64,000 nt of DNA from Mariannaea sp. PMI_226 (GCA_024336345.1 JANFOG010000002.1:3286001-3350000); one strand, 5' to 3'. Positions 34,800 through 47,681 are shown, numbered from the stretch's first letter. The notes: generated by a model from the sequence alone, not told the origin. Numbers and translations: made by a program.

Positions 34800-37107
34800 A
34801 GAATGTGGTAGGCTGCGAGCCAAGTTGGTCAAAAGAGTGACTTAGAGTGTTGCGTGAGTGAAGAAGAAAGGGAAAAGGGAAGAAGAGGAGAAAGCTCGAG
34901 CTGAAGAGATTAAATGCCCGCGTGTGAAGGGGTGAGGTAAACGAAGTGCTGCAACCTGGAAGGGGTGGCACCGGTGCAGGTGGGGTCCCTCCTGTGCCAG
35001 GGTCCCCTTCCCAAACGGGGGAGCAGGCTGTGACGCTAAGGCAGGTACGGCGAATAGTCACTGCGACGTTCCTGCTCACCCACCTTGCCCACTTCGCCCA
35101 CTTTGCCTGCTTTAACTACTACAGTACGTATAGTCTGTATGCTTGCCCACTTTCTGCAGCAAATCCGGGCCGTGGGGTACGTATCATGGGTACCAGCGCG
35201 TGCTCAACCGTCACGGCGAATGGGTGCGAAGGGGTCGGCAGGGGTAAGAAGCTTAGAGCCAACCTAAGTGCCACCCGACGGCGCTATTGGGAAGAGCGTA
35301 CCAAAGCTGTCACGAACGGGGAAAGCCTGGGAGATTCATCAAAGGGGGCGCTTGGTCGGTAATTACCTTCTGTGCCTTTGCTGTACTGTGTAATATAGCA
35401 CAGCTCCTACAGGAAAGTTTGTCGCTGCGAGTCCGTGAATGCCAGAGCTGCCAACCAAAGGAGCCAACCAAAGCTGGTGATGGCTGTCTGGCTCACCCAA
35501 TTTAGCGGGACGGTTGTCTGCAGACAACAACGTTGACTGGTCGCTGCGCCTCGTAGCTGGGTAATTAAACCAACTACTTTCACCTGGGGAGGTGGTCAGC
35601 CACCAGAAAGGCTTCTGCACTGAGAGCGGTACTGGGCTTGCTTGGTTCGAATGATGGGCCACCAGTTCCCATGGGGCCTAAATGCCTTGCCGAAATCACT
35701 CTTACCTCGAATTAGCAACCAGTTATGCCGTCCTGACGTACTGTAAGCCCTCGGCGCATTCTTACATGCTCAGGCAATGCAAGGTAGCTCAGGTATCCAG
35801 TCAGCCGCGAGCAATGAGACGGAGTGAAGGTTACTGCGCTAGGTAGTAGAAGAGCTACGCTATAGCGACCCTAATGGTGCTCCGTAGGCTTAGCCGAGAT
35901 CTTTTCTAGCCACCTCACAGTGATCTCGCCAGCCTGATTGTCACCAAAAGGGGAAACTACTAAGTGAGCGAGCATATTGGTTGTTTTCTAATACATGGTG
36001 ATCTCAAGTCAAGCTAAGCCTGATATTTTTATGCTTGAAGGCGCAGTCAACACAGATAATGGCCGAATACAACGTTGTCAGGAGCTATCTTAATTCGCGT
36101 CTCTGACCCTTGTCCTCGCAATAAAGCTCTGGAAGCCCCCGACACAGTCCGTGGTACTTTGTAGATGGCCAAGGCGCTGGAGGAAAGGAAAGCGGTAATT
36201 GAGTTCGAGAGATCAGAGCCTGGTGTGCCCGGGCCAGACCATGCAAAGAAAATGCCAGTACCAGATGTAAAGCACCCTCTTCCTTCTCTTCCAAGAAAAA
36301 AAAAAACACCGTCTTTTCGTACTGTGCTGATCCTTCGTGCAAGGGGGGAGAGGGGAATGCAATTTAATCTGCATGGCAGGGAGCCTGGCGATTGGTCGCG
36401 CTCCAACGTCTAACGCTTGGCGCCATTTTGAAAGAACCAGGGTCCCCTTCAGCTTCCCACAGTTCTTCACTGCTTCGTAACTAGCGATGAAGTTGGCAGT
36501 TGGGGAAGAATTCCAGGGGCACCACTCGGAGTCATCATAATGGGCCAAAATATGGGGGGGAGCGCTTCTTTTTAATGAAAACATGCGAAGAAGACCCATC
36601 TATACCTGTGTCCCCTGCTCCAGAGCGCAAACTATGACCGTATTGGCAATGGCCGATGACCGTCAATCATTTCCCCCTTTCAACTAACTAAAAATCGTCA
36701 AGCACGTTGATCAGTAAGTTAAAGCGTTCATCTAGTTGGCGCAACCGCCGGTTGAATAGAGTGCTGCAAAGAGTTGTAATTAAATCCTTTGCCCAATAGA
36801 GCGTGTGTTTGGGCGTCATCACACCATCATCAAGAAATATCCAAGAGTCGCTGTCAAAGAACCTGTCTCGATGAGTAGTGACTTGGAGCAACAAGGCTGA
36901 AGCGGGAGAACGGGTCCTCTTCCTGTGCTGGGCATGTTCTCATGTTGGTCGATAACGCAATGAGAGAACTGGGCCAGCCTGGTTGGTCCGCATATGTGGG
37001 CAGCCCGTCCTCGCTTCAAGTTAATTACGTAGTAGGTAGTCGCCGACGCAAAACAAGAGGCAGTCCAATACGGAGCGCATACGTACCAAGAAGTTGCCGA
37101 ATGAATC

Positions 37108-37128
37108 GTGTGTGTGTGTGTGTGTGTG
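37108..37128. repeat. (GT)n dinucleotide microsatellite
   Basis: 21 bp of perfect GT alternation between genes. Confidence 0.9.
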
Positions 37129-40100
37129 GGAATCATCTTACAAGCCCTTATTAATGATGCTTGATGCTTGTCGATATGACCAAGGACTGTACTTCGTAGA
37201 CAGAAGAAAAACCACCCGTCACACCGCCTGAGAACCCGCTGGGCTGACAGGCAGAAATAGAGAATCGCCCACATGGTACGAAATTTTCTTCATCCCTGGT
37301 TAGTGGAATATTCTCAGCCGGGCGAGACTCGATTAATTATTAAAGGAGGCGTTTCTTCTTTTTGTGCTTAATCATTAGTCTCCCAATGAGAGGTCTGTTC
37401 CGTGGGCCAGACGATTTTGCTCTGTCCGAGCGGCAAATCACGTATGTCGTCGCCAGCTGTGGCTCATAGGGCTGTTGTTCATGGTTCCTCCGTCTTATCA
37501 CTTACAATGGCGCTATGTCCTGCTGGTCTGACGAATAAAACCTCCCCTTTCCCCTTCTCAGACACCGGCCAGCATTCCTGAATCGGCGTGGCGCCCTCCT
37601 CGTCATCCAGACCGGGGATGTCTCTCCTTTGCAATGCCAGGAGGGGAGGGGTGTTGATGGCATTGGCGTTGAGTGGAAGCAAAAATGCATCCAGAGTGTT
37701 GGTTGGTGGCTGTGGGATCATTCTTTTCCTTATGCAGGCTACATTACAGATGTAATCTGGAGGTTATCGTGAGTTTTGCTTGATGCGTTGCACCACATCA
37801 TACATTCCTTGCCTACTTCAACCACGAGACACATTACTTTGTTGAAAGCAGCAGTCGCCGAAGCAGTCGTTGCTGCATGTTTCAAATACCTGTATCCATG
37901 TAGCTTTTGCCGGGGACGATAATTATCCCTCACTGTTTGTGGAAACTCGTTCGTTTCGGACTGAAGATTCAACAGGTGGTGTGAGCAGAACCTCTACGTA
38001 TGAACTCTTTTATTACTACCCAAGCATAGTTGTGGGATTCATCCGGACGGCGTCATCAGAATTAACCAATCGAGCAGCTAAATGTATACAACACTCACTG
38101 GCAATATTGCAATCGAACCTCTTGCTCTGGAGGAAGGGGGGCCCATTTGCCGCTAATAGAATCCAGCGCATCATTGGATACCGCCAGGCACCTCCATTAA
38201 ACAAGTCACAACCACGGACAGAAACAATAAGGCGTGGCAGTGCAACTCTTCTTTTCCCCCAGATGTTTTTGTCGTGAGAGTGAGACGAGAATTTCTTGTC
38301 CTAACCAACACAGAGCGGCCCACACTCCAACCCTGTCCTGGACGGAAGAACATGCAGTAAGATTCCTAACGGGTTCTGCCTTGGTCTGTCATGGCCGCCC
38401 GGTTTTGGGTAGATTAGAGGGGCGTCAGCTTCGCAAGCGAATAACACTCTTCATATCAGTACATCATTCATACATTCGGGTTATTCCGCAGTTGATCTGG
38501 AAGTAATGCGCCATCTGCCATCCCGGCAGAGAAGACCAGTGTCTTGCCTACTCAATCTGCTACATGGCACATACTGTACTATGTAATCACACAGTAATTA
38601 CGCGTACTGCGTACAAGGGATAGTCCAAGACGAACAATCTCATCCCTCTTGGTGACAAAACCCGATGCAACTGCCTGTTGGCGCCGAAGGCTGGGGCATA
38701 TTTAGGCAGTGGCCTATCTACTAGGTGATCCCAAAAAATTGATATGGCTGAACCTCACAGCTGCGAAGGCGCTGGATGGCGTTGTGCATGTGCCCTCTGG
38801 TGGCGCTGGTAGGCTGAACAAACGGCAGCCAATGTCTGGAGAGCGCCAGACGCTTGCATGTTCAGCTTCATGCGCATGCAAGAATGCTGGATGCCACTAC
38901 CGGCAGAACGCAGAGGTCCAGGCCCATCAACTGGGCTGTGAATGGCTGCTCAACTGCGACCTTACCCCAGAACTGCAGATCTTACAGTCCCTCCCAGGAT
39001 TGGCCAGTTAGAGATGAGTGACAATGCCCAACTAGAACTAATGGTCAGTTCAATCTCAAAAGATGGTCAACTCAAAGGTCTGTTACAGGAAGCGCTGTCG
39101 CACGATGCGCCACAGGATGAAAAGACATTTTGTTCTCTTCATTTTCTTATGCAACTATATTCTATACTTGGTATGTATGATGAGTTTCAGTGCCCCTCCA
39201 TTCTACTCTACTCTGTTCAGATCACGATGTGAATTTTCCCATCACAAATTCCAGCTTTCCAATGTCTTGCATCTCTCTATTATTGAATATGTAGCCGCCC
39301 CATAGCAAGACATCCAGGCGTTCTAGGGCTAGATCGAGTGAATCATATCCAAGAAAGCACGCGACACCAATGAATCGTAGATTTTATGGCTGCCCAGTTC
39401 TCTAAATTCTAGAGATGAAGAACTGACAAGATTTATGACGGGCGAGACTCTCTGTGGGGAATAGATGTTCAGTCGCCGTAACTTTGGTGCCATTGAAGCT
39501 GGAGCCTATTCCACCCTTCATAACAGTGGTAGTTTCTCATCAAGTTCAATCAATCAATTATTTGATCAAAGGTCGTACGTATACTTTGTAATTACCACGC
39601 TTAAGTCTTCCTCTGTCGTCTGTTCCTTTGCGGAGATGAGCATCACGGCAGAGGTAATGAAAGACGCTAACAATGAGCAGGGGGAGGGAGAGGCTATTTC
39701 TGGATCACCAAATACTGTACCTAATCAACGGTTAGCACTCCGAGCTCTCCGAAATATCGAAGGGTGTAATCTGTAATTACTCCGTAGTCTGTCGAAGTTG
39801 GCTCATATCGGTACTCTGAACTAGGGAGACACCAATTTTCGTATCAACCAAACATGATCAATCCAACACAACAAGGTCAACCTTGAGGCATTCAAGCTAA
39901 TGCAAGGCAAAAGGGACGGCGCTGTGGCTGAACTATTGTCACCGAAGTGCCCAGTTAAAATGCAGTCACTAGTCAGAATTATCAAACGTCAAGGATGGGC
40001 GGGCTAGGAGTAAGAGGGTGTCTCCAAAGCAGGCTGGCACAAGGGGCTGCTTCATACCGCACAGGTTACCTAAGTGAGGCAGTCTATAGTAGACCTTGAG

Positions 40101-40678
40101 TGGCAGTATGATAAAATTAGCTTGCATGACCATTTTGTACGACACAATATGTGTGGTAGTATGCATGATAGTTGAGATCGAGACCAGTCTCATCCACTAC
40201 ACAGGTAGGGAGGGTTAGCTTCGACAGTGGCTTCGTTTACAATTCCACCCCGTACCACACCTTTGCGGTTTGCGACTTCAAAAGGGTTATAACTAAATTT
40301 TTCCACAACGTTTTTCCTCTCCCCACCCTACTATGTATTTTCCTTTATTTTTATTTGCTTGACATTGGGTTTTATTTTTAATCTTCATCTCAACGGGCAT
40401 ATAATAATTTTGTTCTCAGCTTGAAAAGTAAAGAGCAGGAAGTAGATCTTTGTTGGCAACTTGATCTTAGCCAATCATGGCTCGATTATCGCCCCCCACC
40501 TGAGCTCTTCAGCCAGCCTCGCGACCATCAATTTTGTTACCCTTTGAATGTTCAGCCTCGTGCAGTCAACCACGTTAGTCCATCGTTAGTCCATAGAACA
40601 CCAGCGCCTAGCAACTTCTCCTAGGTTATTCTCCACCTAACTGCCATTTTGACGCAATACCAAGCAGCTTGCGAGAGA

Positions 40679-42173
40679 ATGGCGTCCGAGGAAGAGCGTC
40701 CCGATGCAAAGCGACGCAGAACCGACGGCGATTCACCCCCTCCATACATGTCCCCCAAGGACCGTGATGATGATGCTGAGCATCGGGCCTCGGGAGCCAC
40801 GCGTAGGCTTTCAATTCGCCAAGCACCGCGGGCTAGCAGAACCATGAGCCGTAGTCCTTCCGGCGACTACAACAGCCGTAGGTCGTCGCGATCAAGATTG
40901 CGATCGAGGTCCAGGTCCACGACACGCTCAGATTCCCGCTCGCCTCTACGATCGCGGTCACGATCTCCCTCCTCATCCCGCTCACGTTCGCGCTCTCGCT
41001 CTCAAACCTCCTCTAATCGCACCCGCACCGATTCCCTCTCACCCCGCCCTCGACAGCTAACCCCTCCACACGAACTCCTCAAGCCGAATTACCGTGCCCG
41101 TCTCGCTCTTCATGGCCACACCCATCCCATTTCACAGGTGCGAATATCGCCCAATGGCCGCTTCATAGCCTCCGCTTCTGCCGATGCGACTCTCAAGATC
41201 TGGGATGCTTCTACCGGCGCACACATGGACACGCTTGTCGGTCACATGGCCGGTGTGAGCTGCTTGGCTTGGACACCAGACAGCAATACTCTGGCGAGTG
41301 GCTCTGACGACAAGACTATCAGACTTTGGGATCGTGTGACAGGACGACCACGTACGACGACTCGTAAATCGGCGACCGGTCAGGAAATGGCGCCGTTGAA
41401 GGGACATCATAATTACATTCACTGCTTGGCCTTCTCGCCCAAGGGCAACATTTTGGCAAGTGGTTCCTACGATGAAGCCGTATTTCTGTGGGATGTTCGA
41501 GCTGGCAGGCTCATGCGGAGTCTTCCTGCGCATAGTGACCCCGTTAGTGGAATTGATTTCTGCAGGGACGGTACTCTAGTCGTGAGCTGCTCAACTGATG
41601 GCTTGATGTAAGTTTTTGTCATATCCATTCTCCACCTCCCCTGTTATTGACAATCCGGCCAGTCGTGTATGGGACACCTCGACAGGTCAATGCTTGCGGA
41701 CTCTCGTCCACGAGGATAACCCAGCCGTTGCCAATGTTTGTTTTTCACCAAACGGTCGCTTCGTCTTGGCATCCAACTTGGACAACTGCATCCGCCTATG
41801 GGACTATGTCGCAGGCAGCGTCAAGAAGACGTACCAGGGGCACTTAAATGAGAAGTTTGCGGTCGGTGGCTGTTTCGGCGTGCTAGACGGCGAGCCATTC
41901 ATTGCCTCTGCTAGCGAGGATGGTAGCATTGTCTTGTGGGACGTCAAGAGCAAGGCCGTGATACAGCGTGTCGAAGGACACAAAGGAGTATGCTTCTGGG
42001 TGGATGTCCATGGCGAGACCATGGTCAGCGCAGGGCAGGATCACACTGTGAGGGTGTACCGACACATTCGAGACTCAGGAGTGACGCAGAATGGAGCTGC
42101 GACTGAAGAGACCCAGGACTTACAGTCGGTGTTGCCAATCCACCAGGAAGATGTCGAAATGGGAAACGTGTAG
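40679..42173 (+). CDS. SWD3: WD40 protein, WDR5/Swd3-type COMPASS subunit
   Basis: Two exons (40679-41607 and 41663-42173) encode 479 residues; the 55-bp intron (GTAAGT...GCCAG) is in phase 2. Residues about 1-140 are an extension: an acidic/basic start (EEERPDAKRRR) followed by dense Arg-Ser dipeptides. Seven WD40 repeats follow from about 145, with the WDR5-like signatures HGHTHPISQVRISPNGRF, LKIWDASTG, SDDKTIRLWD and SLPAHSDPVSGIDFCRDG. WDR5/Swd3 is the beta-propeller that holds Set1 in the COMPASS H3K4 methyltransferase. Yeast Swd3 lacks such an RS extension, which could place the protein in speckle-like nuclear sites. I used ATGGCG at 40679, as codons further upstream in frame are not ATG. 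Confidence 0.88.
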
Positions 42174-42902
42174 CTGAATATAAACAATAACGGGTAGCGA
42201 AGGCGTTAAGCGAGGTAATCAGCGCGGCAATGGGCTTATGCTTTGGGGAAAAGTCTTCTAAACGGAAATGCAATTTCGAATACATGATTACATTCAGGCT
42301 TCACATCATTCAAGGTCGCTCTCCAAGTTCCCAATTCTCGTGATAAACACGACCTCCTTCGATGCTGATATAAGGTTTGTTCAAGAATGATTTCTAGTAT
42401 TACCTTAGACTCACGCAAAGCTGTATAAGATAGCAGCTTATGAGACTATGATGATATTCTCTGTCGTAACTGACCCATTCTACGTCACAAGTACTGGACA
42501 TATGGCGGATGCCCGTCACTTTGGGTGTAGGTGAGCAAGCAGAGATATTACCAATTGAGTATAAGTTGCAGCATAGGACTGTGTCCTTCCAATCAGTAAA
42601 TTTCTGCCTATGACACCTGAGAAGCTATTGTCACAAGCAAGTTCCCATTCATGTATTTTGTTGGTTTCTCATGCTGGTTCGTAAACTCGGACGCTTTCAT
42701 CGCCAAGATAGCGTCTTCTTATCACTGTTGTAGATGGAGGACGTCATGCCACGTCCTTCAAAGCTTTCTGGCCCCAAAGATGTAACCTCAAATTACGGCA
42801 CACTTGATAGCAAAAGTGTAGATGAGAAATAGGTTCTTTCGAAAGTACCTAGCTAGCCGGTACCAGTCCTGTCGTCCTTAAGAGACATCAACTGCCAATC
42901 GC
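42174..42902. other. Convergent 3' region of SWD3 and the Hsp70-like gene
   Basis: 729 bp between converging genes. I see nothing beyond presumed 3' UTRs. Confidence 0.5.
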
Positions 42903-45100
42903 TTAGATGCACTTCACTTCCACGTTGCGCCCCGCAACCCTCTTCCCGTCATGAAAGACGTTAAAGTCCACAGTGCCTCCCTCACAGGACATTTCTATAT
43001 CGAACTCGAGTGTGTGATAGACTTTGCAAATCGGATTAGTCCAAGTCGGAAGCGACTCCAGGGGGATTTGCTTGTTCCAGGCAATTGTGCAGAGCCTCTT
43101 AACTGAGGCGTCCCTTCTTGAAGGCGGTGGAATTGCGGAAGAAACGAGAATCTCTTCTTCGATGCCCTCCGAAGGGTTCTCTAAGAGTCTGTAGTAGCTC
43201 TGCCGAACACACTCATGAGCATCCACTCCGTCTCCCTATTGTCTAGTAAGTGTCGTGGCTCTGAGCCTTTGGTAGACTGGTTTTGCCAACGTACTTGTAG
43301 CAAGAACCATTGCATTTGATTTTCGGCAACGTATTCATGTTCCATTTCATTCCAGGTCTTGTCCTGCTTGTCATGCTTGCGGGGCCGCCAAGGTATGTGG
43401 AAGTCGACTCCATAGCTCAGTCTAGACACTCTCGCACCAATATTGAGCTTCGTTGAGAGACCTCTTTGGGCAAGGCCATGCACTACAGCGCCTCGGCATA
43501 TAGCAGTCCACCTAGGATGAGTTAGAGATACTGCAGAAGCTTTAGGGTATCTGGGACTTGCGGCTTGCTTCCACGGCTCTGGAGGACCGTCGACTGAAAT
43601 GAAGCTTGGAGCTGAGAAAATAGATAACGGCTACGTCCAAACCCACCGACCAAGATAATGTACTTTGGCGGCTTCTTGTACTTCTTTATCACAGCTTGAA
43701 CTTGGCGGTCCACAAGTTGTCGGATTCTGGTAATGATTGGGGTAAAAACCGACAAAATTTCGTCCCTGTTCAGTTGTTAGCTACCAAGGCAAACATGATC
43801 TTCAAACAACTTACGAACTCAGCTCCAAGGTTCTGCGCCGTTTTATACCGCCTGATTTGTTGTCGCAGTCCTCTGGAAGGTCGACAAGCCAAGATCTCTG
43901 CTGATTTTCGAACTGAGGCTTTATGCCGTGTTCCCACCCGTCATTCAGAAATCTTTTCTGTTCGGCTTCGCCGATCAGGTTCCAGGCACCGATAGAGACC
44001 TTAGACTTGATCAACTTGACGAATTCTTCGTCTAAAAAAAGGCCGCCACACAAACCACCTGTGTGTAGTTAGTTAGTTAGCCAAGCGTGGCTTTCAAGTG
44101 AGGGGATAGAATCATGCTTACCATCGCCTTCAACGCATTCTTTAACAACGAAAGGTCTCGTCGACTCAATTATGTAGCTGATGAGATCCTTAGATGTTGT
44201 CAGCCTGTGAATTCACTGTCCGTCATGAAGAGAACACATACAACTGTTCCACCACCTGCATCACAAACAACGATGGTGTCACCAGCCTTTGAAGTCTATG
44301 TCAGTATGGTAATAACAGAGCCACTTGATCCCTCAATAATACTTTGGGCATTTGCCTGACATACATGGGTAGTAGATCTCTTTGATAGGTCCTGAATTGT
44401 AGCCAAGGCAGCGGCCTCTGGTTCAGAGATGAAGCGCAAAGTCGTCTTACCACAAGAGCGCTCTTCAAGAATTCCAGAAAGCTCAGCAGCTTTCTTCATT
44501 CTCTGTTGTGCATAGAATGGCCAGATGGCCGGAAGGGTGATGACCACGTGGAACTGACATTCCTGGAGCAACTCGGCGCTGATGGAACGCTTGATAGTAT
44601 CAATGGTGTGGTTCCATAGGTGTCGCAGGAAGCAGCTTATGATCTCGACTGGATCTTTGTTGATTTTAGCTCTCATTTTTTGGGCCTCATCGAGTTGGGT
44701 TGAGTCAGAGACATCCGGGGGGACATCGGCATCGTCAAGAAGCAGAAGTTTGAACCAGCATAGAGCCTTCTTGTCGGGTGGAATAAAGTAGCCCCATTTC
44801 GTAGCATTCTTTCGATCGCCGAAGTAGAGTTGGGTGGGAGTCTTTTCCACATCGGAGCAGTTGTTTAGCTCGGAATCCCAACTGGTCACAATTTCGATAT
44901 CCTCTGGTTCACCAGAGTATGCCCAGGCAACACCTGAGTAGCTGTTCAGATAGGTCAGCAATGTATCCAGTCACCAGATATTATGATCCCCATTACGTGG
45001 TACCAAAATCGATTCCGATTATGAGAACATCCTCTGATGTTTGTTTGTGATCCTTTTTGGGCCGAGTCCTGGGTACACTGCGAGCTTGGTTACGAGGCAT
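42903..45100 (-). CDS. Hsp70-like ATPase (HSPA12-type fungal Hsp70 family)
   Basis: Eight exons (44997-45100, 44365-44941, 44242-44295, 44122-44188, 43815-44058, 43562-43765, 43295-43511, 42903-43235) encode 599 residues. The frame closes without a stop. The actin/Hsp70 ATPase motifs are all present: phosphate 1 IGIDFGTTYSGVAWA near residue 28, phosphate 2 VVCDAGGGTVDLISY, and the adenosine motif ILVGGFGRSRYL, followed by WTAICRGAVVHGLA. The C-terminal part is short and unlike the DnaK substrate-binding domain and lid, as in HSPA12 relatives that are expanded in moulds. ATP binding is therefore likely, but classical chaperone activity is uncertain. The N-terminus is basic (TRPKKDHK). Six introns are GT-AG. 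The sixth (43512-43561) appears to be GC-AG, with GCAAGT as donor. The gene is divergent from the coiled-coil gene 584 bp away. Confidence 0.88.
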
Positions 45101-45684
45101 TCTCCTTGGACAAACTACTTCTGTCTGAGAGAAGGGTATGATTAAAAAAACCAGAAGGAATGAATAAGGAAAAGAAAAAAGAAAGAAAGAATATCACAGG
45201 TAATGAGAGAAAGTCCACTAAGGAACTTAAAGCTAGGATGCTGAGATACCATAAATGCTTTACCTAAACCAACCCTTAGGGTCTCAAGTTCACCTTACGC
45301 AACGACTTGCAGTTTCTATGTCCTTCTGGATCCTTGAGTGTTTGCTATCACGTGCTACAAACACCTCAGTGTATCTGCCTCTATTTCCAAATTCTAGCCC
45401 CAGTCTGAAGATTCTCTCTCTTCTCCCTTTGTTACTCCTCAGCATCAGCCTTTTCTTTCTCTTGTCTCTTCCTTTCCCGTCACGGTCTTCGTCTCCTAGC
45501 TTTTGATTGTGCGAGATTCGACGCCAAGAGAGATTAGCCACCCTCTCAAACAAGGTATTTTCCAGCTCATAGTAAGTCGGTTCTTCCTACTCTCAGGCGC
45601 TTTTACACATATCCTGCTCCCTCGCTTTTGCCCCTAACAGTTTTGACATAGTATTCACTACCAACTAAAGTTCATGAGTTGGAA
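45101..45684. other. Shared divergent promoter of the Hsp70-like and coiled-coil genes
   Basis: 584 bp separate two start codons that point away from each other. One minimal heat-shock-type pair, TGAAGATTCT (45406-45415, fitting nGAAnnTTCn), is present, but no third unit. An upstream ATG at 45674 overlaps the plus-strand gene start. Confidence 0.55.
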
Positions 45685-46993
45685 ATGCCTGAGACCAGAA
45701 ATGGGCTGCGCAGCCGAAACGTTGTCCAGGTGACTGCTTCGAATCATGAGGAGCTGGAACGCTCCAGGGGTCCTCCTCACTCAGCAAACTCGCTACAGGA
45801 TCAGTACCATTGGTTTCAAGGGGCCTTTGACGCGTTAGAAAGAAGAGCTGAACAAGATCGACAAACCACGAAACAAATGTTGAGGAATGTACTTTTAGAG
45901 GTCGGTGAGTACTTCATTCAAAGAGGTGATCAACTTGGAGACAGAATCGTCTCTACAATATCTGGTACACATCTTCATCTTAAGCAACAACTCGATGAAG
46001 CGTTACAGCAGAAAGGGGAAGCTCAAAACATCATTGTGCATCTGGAGCAGCAACTCGATAAAGTCCAGGGCCAGCTTGAAAATGCCCGAAAGGAACGAGA
46101 TGCCCAGCGACGCATAGCCGAAGGCGGAAACCTTGCAAACTCTACCAAAGCAACTGGTGAAGCCATCATCAGCACCTGGAAGCAGTTGGACTACAATATC
46201 AAAAGCCTCGCAAACTTTATAGCCAAAGAGCAGTTGAAGCAGCCAGAGCTGGAGCAGCTCGACAACCACGCGAGCGAAATATTCCTTGCTATGACCAAAA
46301 ATTGGCGTACACACCTGAACAATGAAGACACAAGAGATTTCCTGTTCCAAGGTTACCTGTGGCACAAAGTTCATTATATTATCCTCAGCACTACTAGAAC
46401 CACGTGGTTGAGAAACAACAATGGTCCCTTGAAGCAGATCAAGAATTCTCTTATAGGTAATTGTACGTCACATAGTGCCATTGCAATTTGCTAACTTGCG
46501 GTAGCCACTATCCATAGGGACAAGGGCAATCAGAAGTCGATTTCTATTCAGGATATTACGAGATGGTCAACTCAGGGTTCAGCTTTCATTCATAGTCTCC
46601 TGGATCATGACCGAGAGTCTCAACCACGTCATTACGAGAGAAGTCAAGCATCTCGTGTCCTTGGGTGAGAATTCAACAAGCTCAAACCGGCGGGAAAAGA
46701 AAATATGGGACGAGCTGAAAACGATTTTCGAGTGTGCCTTGAATCTTGATGACATGTTGACGAGCTCCAAGGCCATCTTCACGATCCGATGGCAGGACGC
46801 ATGCGGGATACGTGGGGGCAAACGTCTGTTTGATCCTGATACAATGGAAGCTATTGGGTGGGTGAAGCCTCTTGGGAGGCGATCCAACATTCAGTTCCTC
46901 ACCTCTCCCACTCTCTACAAAAGAGGGAATGCTGATGGCCAACACTATGACAGTTGTGTTGTCCTCATCAAGGCTTCTGTTATTTGCGACTAG
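45685..46993 (+). CDS. Coiled-coil protein of unknown function
   Basis: Two exons (45685-46456 and 46518-46993) encode 415 residues. The 61-bp intron starts GTAATT, ends CATAG, and has a GCTAAC branch site. This acceptor is chosen because the nearer TAG at 46502-46504 would shift the frame and stop early. The N-terminus is disordered. A helical start (HWFQGAFDALERRAEQDRQ) leads to a coiled coil at about 97-146 (LKQQLDEALQQKGEAQ, LEQQLDKVQGQLENARKE). The second half looks globular and helical, with many Trp (FLFQGYLWHKVHYIIL, RFLFRILRDGQL, LSFIVSWIMTESLNHV, IRWQDACG). I do not recognise the fold. It resembles lineage-specific fungal proteins. It is divergent from the Hsp70-like gene. Confidence 0.75.
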
Positions 46994-47681
46994 ATCAAGC
47001 GCACTGAGGACACAGAAATTCGACTTTGCGTGCGGCAAAATAAGCCGACGCCTATTACTCCTCACACCTGATTTTTCCAATTTGAGTCATATGGGTTGGG
47101 GTAAAGATTTCACAAGGCATTGCGATATTCAATCGGCGCAGTTGTTGGTAGACGCTCAACAGAGGTCATCAGTCGCCCATGCTGGCAACTAAGATCAATT
47201 CTTCTCATTCACGAAATTAAGAAAAATATTCTCAAAGGCTTTAGAGATTTCCAAATTTGAAAGAATTCACCCAGGGTTCGATGTGTTCACCGTGATTGGA
47301 TTGAGTAAATTAATATCCATTCTACCTCTTCTAGCTTAACAATGAAACCCTCACGCCAAGTAAGACGCGAATAGCCATATGCAATTTATGTGTCTAAACT
47401 CTTGCGACAAAATGATCCAGCCTTGACTCCCATATTACTTCCCATGCTGTTTCTAGATCTATCTGCTTGTTCCTCTTGTATGTTTCCTCGCCTTTATATT
47501 TCCATCCTGTGATGTACATGTGTGCATATGTCTCGCACTGCATTAGTTATTAAACCCCTTGTCTTCTTTTCCCTTTTTGGCGTTTGACCCATCGCCTTGG
47601 GAATCGATTGTACGTATTAGTTGCTGATAATGAAAACAAAACCGACCGGAACAAAAATCAGAAAAGGTGTATGTCGTCGCT
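46994..47681. other. Convergent 3' region between the coiled-coil and repeat-protein genes
   Basis: 688 bp with no supported gene. It should hold both 3' UTRs. Confidence 0.5.

Larger units (their letters stand above)
34652..40678. other. Six-kilobase divergent region without a recognisable gene
   Basis: The first few hundred bases are the promoter of the Kre9-like gene and the last few hundred that of SWD3. The middle has ORFs up to 138 codons with no domain and no convincing exon chain. It contains a GT dinucleotide array and two copies of a TACGGAG-type motif (37069-37076 and, reversed, 39779-39786). Confidence 0.5.
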
